Source: Plectrocnemia conspersa
Taxonomy: Eukaryota > Arthropoda > Insecta > Trichoptera > Polycentropodidae
Length of the DNA stretch: 64,000 nucleotides
Direction: 5' to 3'
NCBI GenBank assembly: GCA_009617715.1
Contig: VTFK01000098.1
Location: 248,001-312,000 of the forward strand
Shown: positions 49,130 to 61,993 of the stretch, one piece after another
Position numbering within the stretch: position 1 is the stretch's first letter
Layout of the letters: every line of letters begins with the position of its first letter
Made by a program: the position numbers and the translations under genes
Notes under the pieces: model-generated
The model's input: the letters and a program-made list of their open reading frames with translations, nothing else
Told to the model about the DNA's origin: nothing
The model's database searches: none

Positions 49130-49235
49130 ACCATACGGTCCGTCATGACACTGATAATATCGATAGCTAGCTCGTAGTGAAAACTATTATTTTATGTCTT
49201 GGCAATAAGTTTATCAATAAATTTATAAATGAGAA
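49130..49235. repeat. Dispersed repeat shared with 61.24-61.33 kb, copy 1
   Basis: Contains GTCCGTCATGACACTGATAA followed by TATCGAT and AGCTCGTA, also present at 61235-61295. Identity unknown; both copies lie within about 1 kb of a mariner relic. Confidence 0.6.
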
Positions 49236-49879
49236 GAACTGTGAAACTAATCAAGACTTCAGACCGTTCCTGAAACCATATCAATTCACCAACGATATGC
49301 AAAATTACAACATAAAATCGGTGACATCGCGAGCTTCATCGAGATTACTTGTATGACATAAAATCGGTCTTCTGTAAATTTATATCTTATTTAATACCAA
49401 TGTATAGATTTGAACTAAGCAATCCAATCACAATGAGTCTCTAAATTAATAAAACATAGAATTGATTTTCAAAGTACAATCAAGTTGGCCTTTGTACAAA
49501 TTTGTAATATAGAATTACAGAAGAAACGCATGGAAAAGCACCGTTTTTTATTTGCGTGATGATCTAGTATATATATTTTAAGTTTTAACAGACGGTGCAG
49601 GCGTCGTGGTATGCGTTGGAAAACTTCACGCCAGAACACCAATTGCGCATCGCTCATAAAATTCACAAAAATCCAACTCAATTTTCGGATCAATGCTCTG
49701 AATAAAACTAAGTTAAACTAATTTTCTGATGTATGTAAAAAGTAATTCATAATGAAACTGAAAATCTTTTTAGCCTAAGAATTGACTGTATGAGCTACAT
49801 ATATAGATCATTCACTAAAAATGATGTTTAACATCAGCACGTAAAAAACTTTTTATTATTTTAGACTAAAACTAAAGCA

Positions 49880-50700
49880 ATCCATATTTTAGAAAATAAG
49901 TAAATGTGTCCGACTTATTTCAAAAAAAGTAAGGCCAATATGCACCAGTCACTTGTTTTGGCATGTAATGTTCTCTCGCGAATCGCATGAGGATTTTCCT
50001 CGCCCCAAATGCGTCAATTTTGCTTATTAACATACCCAGAGAGGTGGAAATGGCGTCATAAGAATAGAAAATATTCTTTAAAAAAATCAGCATCAACTTC
50101 CTGCTGCTCTAACAACCAATCTGCATAAATTCTGCGCTTCAGTTTTTATGTTATCTGAATTTAATACGGGTGTAGGTGCAAGTCCATAAGAAAAGTCCGA
50201 AATCTGCGAACGCCGATGAATCGACAATTCCGGATCTTTTAGTAAAAGAAAAGTATCTTACTATTCATAGGATTTCAATAAACACATTTGCTGGATTTTT
50301 CAACCACTTATATACGTGAATAAGTATTAAGAACAAAAAACAGAATTCATGTTCTTACAGTTAAAAATAAAATCCGCGTGTATTTATCAAAAATTCGATT
50401 ATGAATTAAATATTTGTGTAGCAAAAGAAAATCACTAGTTTTAAATGAAAAATAAAAATGTTTTAAAAACATTTCTTTGCCAAAAGGGCGCCACTATGAT
50501 GTACATGTCTTACCCTATCTCCAATTTTTTCCCTGCGTTGCGAATTGTTCGATGAAATTTATTATAAATAAAATAATAAAATTGTAAATTCCGATAAACA
50601 TTTTGTACGTAGAACAATTGAATTTTAATGCGTTGAGCGGTGGTAAATTAACATATGATACTTTGAACATGCGTGATTATTGACAGCTGTCTGATTTACA
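49880..50700 (-). mobile_element. Mariner-like relic, copy 1
   Basis: Read on the minus strand the start GACAGCTGTCAATAATCACG (near 50690) matches the start of the 61.6 kb copy. Decayed transposase blocks follow: ELSIHRRSQ; LHLHPY-like; YADWLLEQQEVDADF (near 50100); HLSGYVNKQN-RIWGEENPHA (near 50000); RERTLHAK. These align to the middle of mariner-type transposases. Many stops and frameshifts; the 3' part is lost. Confidence 0.8.
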
Positions 50701-53700
50701 GCGCTGCCGAACATAAGAAACCCGTTACATATAAAATGCAATCAGATTTAGAGATTTTTTCGTGACATTGACTGGGTGAATTTTTAAAAACCTAAAATTA
50801 ACAATTTTGAAATTCGCATTTCAGTAATCGAGTTTAAATCTGTATTGATAAAAGACATGATAATTGCTTTAAAAAATATGTAGAAAAATATGATGCATTT
50901 AATTTGAATCATCGTATCATGTTTACAACTTGTAAAACTATATGGGAAACAATAAAAACTATCATAGAAAGATTAGTTAAATAACTTGTGCATAAATCAG
51001 TCTTCTTAATCATAAACAATTGAACAAATTGCGGTGAAACTAGTTGCACTACATAAAATCTTGTGGCACGAGATTGAATTCCCTAATTTGAGAGACTGTG
51101 CGACCAAAGAAGGGTTAGATATCATTAACAAAAAAAACATGTTTAAGCTTTCAAGCCTATAACTTAATCAGATTAAATTTTATTGTATAAAAATTTAATT
51201 TAATTTACAACATCTACATAATTTAGAGCATCATTGAAAATTGTCCAGTGCGTGTACATCCTGAGGATCAAGTCTCCCCCAGTGTCCCCAATATGTGTTA
51301 AGATAAAAAGTCAGAAGTTCCGACTCACAATTTATATTCGTAAAATAAAAAGGTTCTCCCCGTCCGCAGGCATGGGAACGGCGATAGTTAGTGAGAAGCA
51401 ATGAATTTTATCTCCCGCCAGCGATTCTCATGCGGAGAAGATGAACTGACGCGGCGGAGGCGAGGAGAGGGCGGAGGAGGGAGGCTGAGGGTTCCGAGAA
51501 GAGGCCGCAGAAGAATCCTGCCCCAAGGCCAGACGGGCCACACAAAAAGACCCCGAGGCGATGGCGGACCAAATTTAAGGACCTTCGCACGGGCACAGAC
51601 CCCGGCCCCCATACATTGTAATGTGCTCGCTTATGCTCTTTTTATGTAATATACAAAGCCGCGCAATCGAGCCAGGGGTATTCAAACGAGGCTCGATCAA
51701 AACGATAACAATAACAGCAACTAATCGTGGGAATAGATTCGATCGTCGTTTTTGTTGACAAATTTTCAGGCGTAAGCATGTGTGACTCGATAAGTCGAGT
51801 GTTTTAAATTTATCCGATACACAATCTGAAGTGGTTCGGAATTGACGTACGTAAATACGCAACAATGGATGGATTACTGATAAAATTTAGTTTAGCAAGT
51901 CAGTCCTCATTAATTAACCAGCGCCAAACTTAATCGTCTGCACAGCAAACATCAGTTCATATTATAAACAATTACTCTTAGTTACATTGAAATTGGTTTC
52001 GCAGCTAGATCTATCGATAACTAAATTTAATCATACTGACAAGTATGTGTGATTTGTGATACAATCGGGTTTTCCCAATTTTCTTCATTACACTGAGTTA
52101 TATCTCATGCGCTATCTAATCAAACTGATCTTCAAAGACTGACTAACCAATCTAATTTTTAATTCAATTATCAGTATATTGGCATTACGCTCAAAGTTGA
52201 GAAATAAACTAAAGAACTATAAGCGTGAGTATTATTCTGAGAAAAAACATGAGTAACGAGAGCTCTGGCGCCGACCTCTAGTCGGTCGCCAGTTCCCGAT
52301 TCGGAAATCAGTCTGAATTCTACTAACCATATGCGTACATTATTTGCGGGCACGCGACATTTTTTTATCAACACGCGAGACACTAATCTAACCCTATCCG
52401 GTCGAACGTCTGAATTACGCCATCGCCGCGACCGACATAAAGCCCGGTTCACGCGTAAATTCGGTACCTTTTATTCCGATCGAATCGTGTGAACCTGGCT
52501 TAACCCCGCGACTTCTTACACCAAAAAAATATATAAAATAAATGAAAAAAATACCGCGCTCGTCCGCTCCACCGAACAACCGGTTGCGGCTAAAATACCT
52601 GAATCATCTTTTAGCCTCGAACCCGCGCACGTAACTTACCTGCAACAGACAAAAATGAAATCGTTAATAAAAAGAACGCGCATCATTTCAGCTTGACATT
52701 TATTAAACTCCATCTGGTCGTAAATCAATAGGAGAGGACTTTATTACGCGCAGACGCCATAAAAAATATGCTTTATCGATAATTGATAGTGATTGGGTGC
52801 ATGAGGGACCGGCTCCGGCAGCAGCGTCTGAACAAAGAGCCCACAGAGGATGCCATTTAACCCGTTTTGCCCTCTCTCAATGAGTCAATGGCTTTTCGAA
52901 CATAAACGTACACACAAGCGATATCGTTACACATGTACGTATGGACGTTAGACTTGGTAAAAATCATAGATCCATCAAAGAGGGATGCGATTCGATCGCA
53001 TCCGAGCGATCAACGACCGTGGATCAATCAGAGCGAGTCGTCTGCTCCACTGCATCGACTCTGGATCTTCGTACGACGACTGACAACAACAACGAAATGT
53101 TCACAATCGCACCGGCTAATTAAACATATGCATTGTATGTTTATGTATGTGTGTTTATGTTTGCAAGCGCACGTTCAAAATGCAATTATTCATGAAAGTA
53201 GACGGACCACCACCGGCACACACCAGTTTATGCTACTAGTGCTGCTGCTGCTGCTGGGCGATGCAAATTCACCGCAATTTCAAAAAATACTTAAAGATCA
53301 ATTCAATTTAGTAATTTTGTGCAACATAAAAATGTTTAAGCATAGCATATAAAAAATATGCGAAAAAAATCTACTACCGAGCTCTCACTGACGTACACAT
53401 CTCTCCCCACCACTATTTGATACAGGCTATCGATATCAAGCAATATTATCAGCATGCGATTAACAATGATTAAAAGTGATTTTTGACATGAAAAACAATA
53501 CATCTTTATGGCAAAAAATAAATAAAAAAATAATGTAATAAATTAACCGATGCACTTTGCGCTTACATCCGCATTGGCCGGCAGTAAGTATATTTTAACT
53601 AGCATCCCAGTCCGGGTCAAAGTAAAAATAAATTGATAACATTGAGAATTTTGAACCGTACAGTACAGTTTATAATAAACTATAATTGTGCATTGTTCTC

Positions 53701-55559
53701 TAAATGTCAACATCTAACATTATCGATTATTTCCAATTAAGAAGCTTTCGCGATAAGGTGTAAAATATATATGTCAATGTCATGTTCAGATCGATTATGC
53801 ATTTGCAACGTCATCTCTCATTTACGATGCGCAGATTCCACAATCTGTATCGTAAATGTGCAATAATATAATAATAAACAAAGAGTCTTATACGCAAACG
53901 ATTCATTGATCGTTCGCGTTTGTTTTGATGCGCGGCACCTTTAAATACATAATATCGTAATTACAGCAACGTAAACAAACAACACGGCTTATCAATCGCG
54001 CAAATAGGTCGACGGTGCACTTTGATCTCGCGTATACGACGTTAATACGTCTAGATTCGATCGCGGAGCCTGAGTCATCTTCATCCCGTGTGCCAAATCA
54101 ATTTCGTCTCAATTAAAGAACTCCGCCGATATGTTTGTGCCGCGTAAACTCGTTCGCTTTGTTTATTTATAATATTTTTCAACACAAATACGAATATAGA
54201 TAGAGGCGTTCCCTACTTAGTCACTAGTCTTCCCTTGCACGCTGACTAACCTGGCGCTATCCCAAATAATAATACGATTATTATTTATTGTTGTTGAGCT
54301 TTTCCACGAATTTGATCGAGAGAATCTGGCATATTTTCTCGAGAAAATGCAGACATTTACTCGCGACTTTTCGAAGAAAAAATTTCTACATAAAAATAAA
54401 TCACTTCAAACGAGTTGGGCAAGTATTGAGCTATAGCTGAAAACTGAAAAATTCCACGTAAGTATCAACATGAAATTATTGACTGTTTATAACACCAATT
54501 AAGATTATTTTAAAACAAAAATATCGAGATGTATTTTTAGTGGTAACAGATATTTTTTTTGATTTAATAAATTTAATCGCTAAAGATAAAATTTAGTAAT
54601 CAATGATCCTCATCTTCATACTTTTAATGGTAAAAATATATATAAATGTGTTGTTTTTTTAAAGTAAAAATAATTTTAAAAAAATGATAAAATAACTGAT
54701 AAAATATTACTGAGTCACTAATCTGAATGCCAGATTATCCCTGTAAGTGCTGAATTAATTTTCATTAAAATTTAAAGATTCACTTGAGATTTTTTTATAT
54801 GTTTATATTCATTCTACGCTGCATCTATATTCACCTTCAGGTTAAATCTTTAATTTTATTTTTTACTATATAATTGACTAATTATGTGACTTTTTATTAA
54901 AATTAATTTAGCAGTTAATTTTTTTTAAATCCGAATTTCTAGTACATAAAGGGTTAAATTTAAGAAATTTAGTCACTGTACTCAGGAAAGGTGCCGAAGA
55001 GCAGGCTCCAGAAGGGCATCAAAAAATCAAAATAAAGGCATAACATTTGTTATAAAAATGTTCAAACAATATTGCTAAAAAAAATTAAAATACATATCAA
55101 CGTAGATAAGAGAACACTTAAAATTATTTCGTAACGCTAGCGGATGACATTTGAAAATAACCTTTATTTATTTCTACTTTTTTATGTTGAACTTACTTAT
55201 AAATTATTTTCGACATGTCAATCGCAATGGGGTTCTAAAAACACTATTTCTATTAATGTTGAAAACTGAATAATATATTCTAATGATTTTATATTCTTTA
55301 CAAAAAGATTACACTGAAATTGAACGGTATATTTTTAATGTTAGCATAGCAAAAGTTAAACCCTTATAGTACAGCAACTCGATAATAGTCCCATGGTAAT
55401 CTATACTTTGTCGCTTTTCTGTGCACACTTTGGTTAGCTACTATATTCCTTGTTCTTTGTTCACCATACAGTTGTTTTTTTATAATTTTGAATAAAAATT
55501 TTTTTTAATACAATAAACAACCACTATGTATTAATTTTGATTTAATATACAGTATACCC
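50701..55559. other. Non-coding DNA with CpG-rich blocks
   Basis: CpG-rich blocks at about 51250-51870, 52240-53260 and 53560-54200. 51400-51650 is strongly purine-rich on the plus strand with open frames on both strands but no recognised domain. A (CTG)n run lies at 53241-53256 and a small hairpin at 52440-52501. No exon supported. Confidence 0.45.
52440..52501. repeat. 62-bp hairpin with AAGCCcGGTTCACgCG arms
   Basis: AAGCCCGGTTCACGCG at the left and CGTGTGAACCTGGCTT at the right are near-perfect inverted copies, separated by about 30 bp. Could be a very short MITE; no clear target duplication. Confidence 0.6.
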
Positions 55560-55724
55560 CTCCCCCCAAATAATACGGTAAATTTAGGTGAGCGAGCCAA
55601 AGGGAGGATATTCACCACACGCACCTGATTCGTATGTACACATAGCAAAAAAAGTTTTTTCTAGTCCCCCAACTAACGAACCCAAATAGCACGTTCCCAA
55701 TTTACCGTGTTATTGGAGGGTCTA
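55560..55724. mobile_element. TA-flanked MITE, family M, copy 2
   Basis: About 165 bp; shares with copy 1 GGTAAATT, GAGCGAG, TCACCACACGC, CCTGATTCGTA, TTTTTTCTAGTCCCCCAAC and CCCAATTTACCGTGTTATTG. 5' flank TA at 55558-55559. More diverged and shortened than copy 1; the right limit is accurate to a few bases. Confidence 0.85.
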
Positions 55725-57129
55725 TAAATTTTAAAGTTACTTGCGAAAGATAATATTGTATGATATTTTAATGAATATCATCTCGTGTTTTAAACATATG
55801 TGAGGGTGGAAGGAACTAAGTTTTTACCAGGTGTGCTAAGTATATGAAAAACCATCGCCAACAAGTGGAACCTTTATTCGAGAATTTTACTTGTAATACG
55901 AAACAATTTTTCCCATATGAATCAATGTAAAATACGTTAATGTCTAGCAGGAGGTATAGTTTGACAGTTAGTTAACCGATGACAACTCACAGGCCTTATT
56001 ACAGAACGGTTTTGGCACAATCCAGGATTTCCGGTATTCTCCTCGTCACTCGTTAAGCGAATCATTTTTTTGTTATATTCGTTATGGGAGGTGCTCGTTA
56101 AGCGATGTTCTATAATGTTTTTGTCTCGTTTCCCTGGACTTCAAAAAAGTCTCACGTCTCACAAATGATTAAAAAAACTGCCACTAATGAAAACTTCTAT
56201 AGCATTGTAAATAAATTAAACTCATACTTAATTTCAGATGTAAACTGGAAAAAGACACTTTTAATTTTTAAAATATTTTTTCCATAATTTCATTTATTAT
56301 ATATATTTTATATATTTCCTAAATATTTTAAACTTTAAAATGATTTAACGCACTACCTTTTATGTAATTATATAGTATTACTTGTATAAATAATATAAAA
56401 TAATCTTTAGGATTGGATTAAAAATGATTATATTTAAAGTTGCGTCATGTCACCGATATTTCGGTACAGAATCTTATGCACTTATGAATTATGAATATAA
56501 TTGAAATTCTAAGCATTCCAAGAATTCCATCTCAAATTAAGAGGGTATTTTTGTTTTAAAATGTGCTTTTTCTTTCACTGTTTATATATATATCATGTTT
56601 TTTCTTAAGGTCGATATTGTAACGATCGTGGGAAAAGCAAATGACACTCGACTCAAATATTATACAAACATCCGCGTGTTTATATAAAAAGCAATTAAGA
56701 TTGCTTTATTATACTTATACAAGTATCTCATTGATGTATTGAACTTGATGCGGTTATAATATAGTGACTGGTATAGCATAATCCTTAGAATCATTACTCA
56801 TAATCGATTCGTAAGATAATCATATAATAAAAATTACTGGTCTGTACAGAATGAAACAGCTATTGATTGAAGTTATCTTAAACAGAGCAATAACATGTTA
56901 AATGACATTTTTACATTTTTTATATGTATTATTAATTATATATATAATATATATTATAAACAACAATGGTCCTAATTTGGACTCTGTTGTACACCGTGAG
57001 ATTATTATTTTCTCTTTAGAATAAGCATAATTTTTTAAAAATAATTAGCGAAAATATTAAAAGTATTTCACTTGTACATATAATCTCTATTTTCTTTAAC
57101 ATTGTATTATACTGTCTATTGTTTCGAAT
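55725..57129. other. AT-rich non-coding DNA
   Basis: CACTCGTTAAGCGAATCA and GCTCGTTAAGCGATG (near 56050-56106) are direct repeats of unknown origin that resemble Tigger-type terminal sequence; no matching inverted end was found. Otherwise nothing recognised. Confidence 0.4.
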
Positions 57130-58260
57130 GATTTTGTCATATCCTTGGCCAACAACCAATCATTTATCACTGAATCCTGATTGTTGTTCACACAGAATGT
57201 TCTGTGAAATAATAAAATCCTCTAATTTTTTGATTACTATTTCTTCCATCACCTTTTCTATGGAAGGCACATGTTAATTGGTCTCATTTTCTCAACCATT
57301 TAATATTTTTTTATTTTAGGTATATGTATAGTAGTATCAATCTTTAAATTATCAGGTATTTCTCCTTCGGAGAGTGCTTTACTTGCTAAATAATATAATT
57401 TAATTATATTTACATCCAAATTATTAGTACTGCTTCCTTTTTTTTATTTACAAATTATATTGAGAATTTACTCTTAAGATACTGATTTAAATTCTCCGAA
57501 TTTTACATAAAATGTTTCATTATTGTATTGTACTAATTTATTAAACTATGGTATTCAATCCACAATCTCTTCTATACTCTCAATTTAATACGTATGCATT
57601 TTTTCTGCTATCATATGATCTTTATACATATTTAAATCAGTCATTTTTTTATTTCATCTATTAACTTTTCATACCATTTTTAAAGCTATTCTTAATGCTT
57701 CGACTACCATATTTATACATTATTGATACGTTTTTTTCCATTTAAAACGTTTTTATTATTTAAAATATTTTGTATGATAAAGCATTTTTAACATCATTAT
57801 TAAACCACAGCTTTGGGTTGAATCAATACTCTGTTATCTTCAATCCAGTCACATTTTTGTAATACTATTCTTAATTTGTTAAAATCTACTTTTTTAATTA
57901 TCTCATATTTTTTTACCGTAATATAAATATGTACAATAAAATTATTGTACATATTTATATTACTTTGTACTCTTTTACTATTGGTAAAAAGAGTTATTAG
58001 TTAGTTTTTTGTACACATTATCGTAATCCAGATATGTTTGCCTATTTTTCTATATTTGAAGTATAAAATCCTCACATTTGTTCCAATCTCAAATTAAAAT
58101 GGTATCCATAATTTTAACAGAACTCCATTCTAAAATATTATTTATGAATTCCAAGAATGAATTTGGGTCACTACTTGGAGATCTATATGCCAAACATAAT
58201 AAATATGGGAAATGAAAATGATATCTTTATTCACGAAATCCACCACTGATGGACCAATAT
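57130..58260 (-). pseudogene. LINE (non-LTR retrotransposon) endonuclease/reverse transcriptase relic
   Basis: On the minus strand, from high to low coordinates: an endonuclease-like block near 58080-58220 (CLAYRSPSSDPNSFLEFINN then ILEWSSVKIMDTILI-stop-DWN, where intact elements have I.GDFN), decayed sequence, then a reverse-transcriptase block near 57150-57440 (GEIPDNLKIDTTIHIPKIKK, EKMRPINMCLP, MEEIVIKKLEDFIISQNILC then EQQSGFSDK). The RPIN, LP..EK and EQQSGF motifs mark the start of LINE RT domains. Stops and at least one frameshift; the catalytic YxDD part is absent. Confidence 0.8.
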
Positions 58261-58290
58261 GTTTTATCTGTCTCTTTTAACTAGTATATA

Positions 58291-59513
58291 CAGTAGGTTC
58301 TCGAGTTACGCGGTATCTACTTACGCGGATTCGTAGTTACGCGGTTAAAAATTTCGAAAATTAAAAATTTGTTATAATATCGATGTTGATATAGATTTGC
58401 GCGTAAATTTTTGTTCCTGGTTGATAATGCACCGGGACATCCACCGTGTGATCACGAACATATCAAAATAGCATTTTTGCCCCCAAATACGACCTCTATA
58501 ATACAACCTATGAATCAAGGTCTAATACAAAGCTTTAAAAAATATTACTTAAGGACAACTTTTAGAAATGCCATAAAGGTAAATGAAGGGCAAAGCAGTA
58601 TATCACTCACACAGTTTTTGAAAGAACACAATATTTATGAAGCTGTTAAAAATATTGGTGTTGCCTGGAATGAAATTGCAAAGTCTACCATGAAAAACGT
58701 TTGGAAGAAGCTTACTCCTCAATTTTTTGAAGTTGCTGAAGACCCCATGCAGGAAGATAACATAATTAATGATCTTGTTGAAATTACAAACCAATTAAAT
58801 TTAAATCTGAATGAAAATGATTTCATTGAATTGTTAGAAAGTCATAGAGTGGAATTAAACAATGAAGATTTAATAGAACTTGAAGAATATAGAAACAACG
58901 GCGGTGATTCGGAGGAGGAAGTCAAAGAAATTAAAGAATTTGAGTACAAAAAAAGGAAGAATGCCTTAATTTGATAGACCAAGGAATGGCTGGTTTAAAA
59001 GCACAAGATCCCGACATTGATCGGTTTGAGAAAGCCAATAAAGCAGTTCAGGACGCTATTTCCTTTTATAAAAAAAAATATCTATTATGAGAAAAAAAAT
59101 ATCTAGTGTACAATCTTCACTGGATAAGTACGGTTTCTTATTAGATAAAATAAATCCAACACCTAAAGATATTGAAATGGAATAGTATAGACATATGACA
59201 TGATATTTTAATGAATATGTATGTATAAATATTATTTTTTATGTTTCTCGTTTTTTTATTTTGTAAAAAAAAGTTAAATGTATGTAGACATTTTACACAT
59301 AGAAAAATTTTTTTTATAATGCTTTTATTTTCATTTTAACCTAATGTATACATACAAGAAGACGGCATTTAGTTCTTTTAAGTATCGTTCGGATGATTGG
59401 GGGAATGTATTAATATTTAATACATATCGGATGAGTATTCCTCTACTTACGCGATTTTCGACTTACGCGAATTTTTCTGGAACGAATTAACCGCGTAAGT
59501 CGAGAACTTACTG
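58291..59513 (+). mobile_element. Tigger-C deletion derivative
   Basis: 1223 bp with ends CAGTAGGTTCTCGAGTTACG and inverted CGTAAGTCGAGAACTTACTG, flanked by TA (58289-58290, 59514-59515). The subterminal TTACGCGG/CGCGTAAG motif is repeated at both ends. It keeps the second half of the transposase only, so it is non-autonomous, but it is less decayed than the other single-copy lineages. Confidence 0.95.
58411..58974 (+). pseudogene. Tigger-C transposase C-terminal half
   Basis: An open frame of 187 codons starting FLVDNAPGHPP (second catalytic Asp) and LPPNTTSIIQPMNQGLIQSF, then a helical E/N-rich C-terminal region (NEDLIELEEYRN). The N-terminal DNA-binding part and first catalytic Asp are deleted between the 5' end and 58411. 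A second frame (59000-59090) continues the tail after a frameshift. Confidence 0.88.
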
Positions 59514-61617
59514 TAATAGGAATTTCGTTTTTTAAACGCCATAATTATATGCAAAAAATGTTATGATAGATAAAGGTAGAAGATAACACAAACGCTGATA
59601 AAAATAAGCGATTTAAAAAAAATATGTTATCAATTTTCAAATTGTATCGTTTAACCTTTTAATGCCGCGCGAGACTTTTGTCACTCGATGCGGTCACGAC
59701 ACTAGTGCCGCGCAAAACTTTTTTTCTCTCGCAATTATTTACGCTAAGAAAAAATAGATAAGCAGCGATGGGTTTATAGAATCATAGCGAGTTTTAGAAG
59801 CACGAAAACATTTTTTGTTTCTTGAGCGGCACCAGGGCTGTCACTACGTTCATACATAATATGTTGTTTAAAAATAAAATATAAAACAAGTATCAAGAAA
59901 ATTACGACATTGAGGCCTTTTAGGGATGTGAAGAGGATCAACCCAAATTTCCAAATGTTTATTATCTGTTTTTTGATCTAAAAATTTCGGTCGTAGAATC
60001 AACATTATGGCACAAAAAACGTTAAAAATGTAGTACAAATTATGTTATACAATTTAAAATATTGTTGATGTGTCTGACATAGTCATAACATATCATGTAA
60101 CAGCATTATATTTACTTTATAGAAATATGGGTTTTGTACGACTAAAAGTGCGCTCCGAGTATGATGACCTTCGCAAGGCTGGTGGCCGCTTTGACCCATT
60201 TTCGCGAAGTCGTCGCTTTTGGACCGGCGGTGGTGATCAGTCATGGCTGTTGCGATTATATATAAGTCATATGGCATGACAGGCCGCGGCCGGTGGTCAC
60301 ACGAGATGTCCAATTGACATGCGAGCTGACGGGACCCGGCGTTGCAGCGGCTGCGTCTACTAACGAGAGAAATCTCGAGAGACTGGCGCGGGCGACACGC
60401 GAACGAGCAACGTACCCGAATCGAGCGACAAACCCTGCTCGAAACGCGCCTACGCGATAGTGCGCTCGCGCCCGATGCAGGTATTATGTAAAAGAACGAC
60501 GGTATTATGCACGTCGCGAAAATTGGCGCTTATCGCCGACTGTCATTATTACTGTCCACTCGGATTAGTCATAGCGTGCGTACCGAGAGAAGAGACGCGA
60601 GAGAACCGAATCGTCACACTGGCGTCTTGGCACAAGTGCGAATTCGTTTCAAGTACGCGAACGATTATGCATCTCTTGTCGGACTTCCCGTTAGTCATTC
60701 ACGCGGAGACCGCTCGTGCCAAAGCGGCACGAGAGTTTTTCATTTTTCCGACTCTTTTCGCTTTCGCCCGCGGTCGCATCTTGGCAACTTGTCGCCGAAA
60801 TAGCGGCGAACTGTTGGAATCCAAGTAGGTGCGTGAGCGTATGTGTGTATTGCTATTTTTTGGGAAATTCTCAAAAAACGCTTCCGACAATTGCTCGAGG
60901 TGTGACGCAATGGATTAAATAAAACGCGACATCGCGTGCTTTGAGCGTGGCGCTTTGTCGAAAAACTTAAAACGTGATCTGGCACGTTACGACGCGTTTG
61001 TAAAACGTTTCCTAGTATCGAAAAAAAGAAACAAAATCGAAAGCCTTTCGCGCCATGCAACTTATGCATGCACTGCAAGACGGTAGCGTTTTGTTCGTTC
61101 GACGACCTCCGTCGAACCAAAAATATATAAAAATGATCGTATTGAGCAAATACCTAAATGGCATTAATATGTTTTTCCAACTAAGACAACAGTCTACTTC
61201 GTTATTATTTGCATTATTATATAGGATTCTATAGGAGTCCGTCATGACACTGATAATATCGATCGTCACCCGAGTCCCAACTAGCTCGTATAAATAACAA
61301 TTATTAATAAATTTGTGATATGGAATTAAGAACTCAAACCATAACAACATTGGTGAGCCTTATCGAGACCCGGCAATTTATACCAAACATTGATATGAGG
61401 CAATTATTGAGTAATTAAATGGCTAGTGGAATCAAAGCTCCGACTAAACATGACTCATTATTTGGACATTTAAAGAAATGGTCAAAGCAAATTATGCCGA
61501 AATATACATCTAGATACCGCGTTAACTGTATAAATGGGTTCTATATTATGGATAAATATGCCATAAATGTCAAACTTATCCATAATATAGAGCAACAAAT
61601 AACATAAAACATACTAC
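59514..61617. other. Non-coding DNA with a CpG-rich, promoter-like block
   Basis: 59655-59730 has two ATGCCGCGCGAGACTTTT / GTGCCGCGCAAAACTTTT units like those near piggyBac termini. 60130-61110 is the strongest CpG-rich block. It contains a TATATATAAG box (60255-60264) and a possible donor CAG|gtatta at about 60481, so a plus-strand untranslated first exon is conceivable. No coding domain was recognised. Confidence 0.35.
61235..61330. repeat. Dispersed repeat shared with 49.13-49.24 kb, copy 2
   Basis: GTCCGTCATGACACTGATAA-TATCGAT and AGCTCGTA occur in the same order and orientation as at 49140-49175. Confidence 0.6.
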
Positions 61618-61993
61618 AGGTGATCCAATTCGAGACATCTGTCAATAATCACGCATGTTCAGTGTCAATTTACAACAAAACATTCACGAAATGGATCGCT
61701 TAACCAAGCGTTAAAATTGTTCAACTGTTCTACAGAAATAACAATTCTGTACGAACTGTGTATCAAAATTTACAGAAAGATTATCATCAATTTCATCGTT
61801 CTACTGAGCGAATAATTCGTAACGTAGCCAAAAAAAATTGAAGAGACTGGAAGCGTTGGATATATGGTAAGGCCTGTGCATCATCGTAGCGCCCGTTCAG
61901 CCGAGAATAAGTAAAAGTGTGGCCGAAGACCCGGAATTGTCTATTCGTCGGCGATTGCAGCTTTTGTTTTTTTTATGGCTCTCTTTGACTTGC

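Noticed and set aside
51388..51649. Arg/Gly-rich open frames on both strands as a gene
   Set aside because: Purine-rich low-complexity translation, no domain, no splice sites fitting a conserved protein.
60460..60828. 122-codon plus-strand open frame
   Set aside because: Lies in a CpG-rich block where several frames on both strands are open; no domain recognised.
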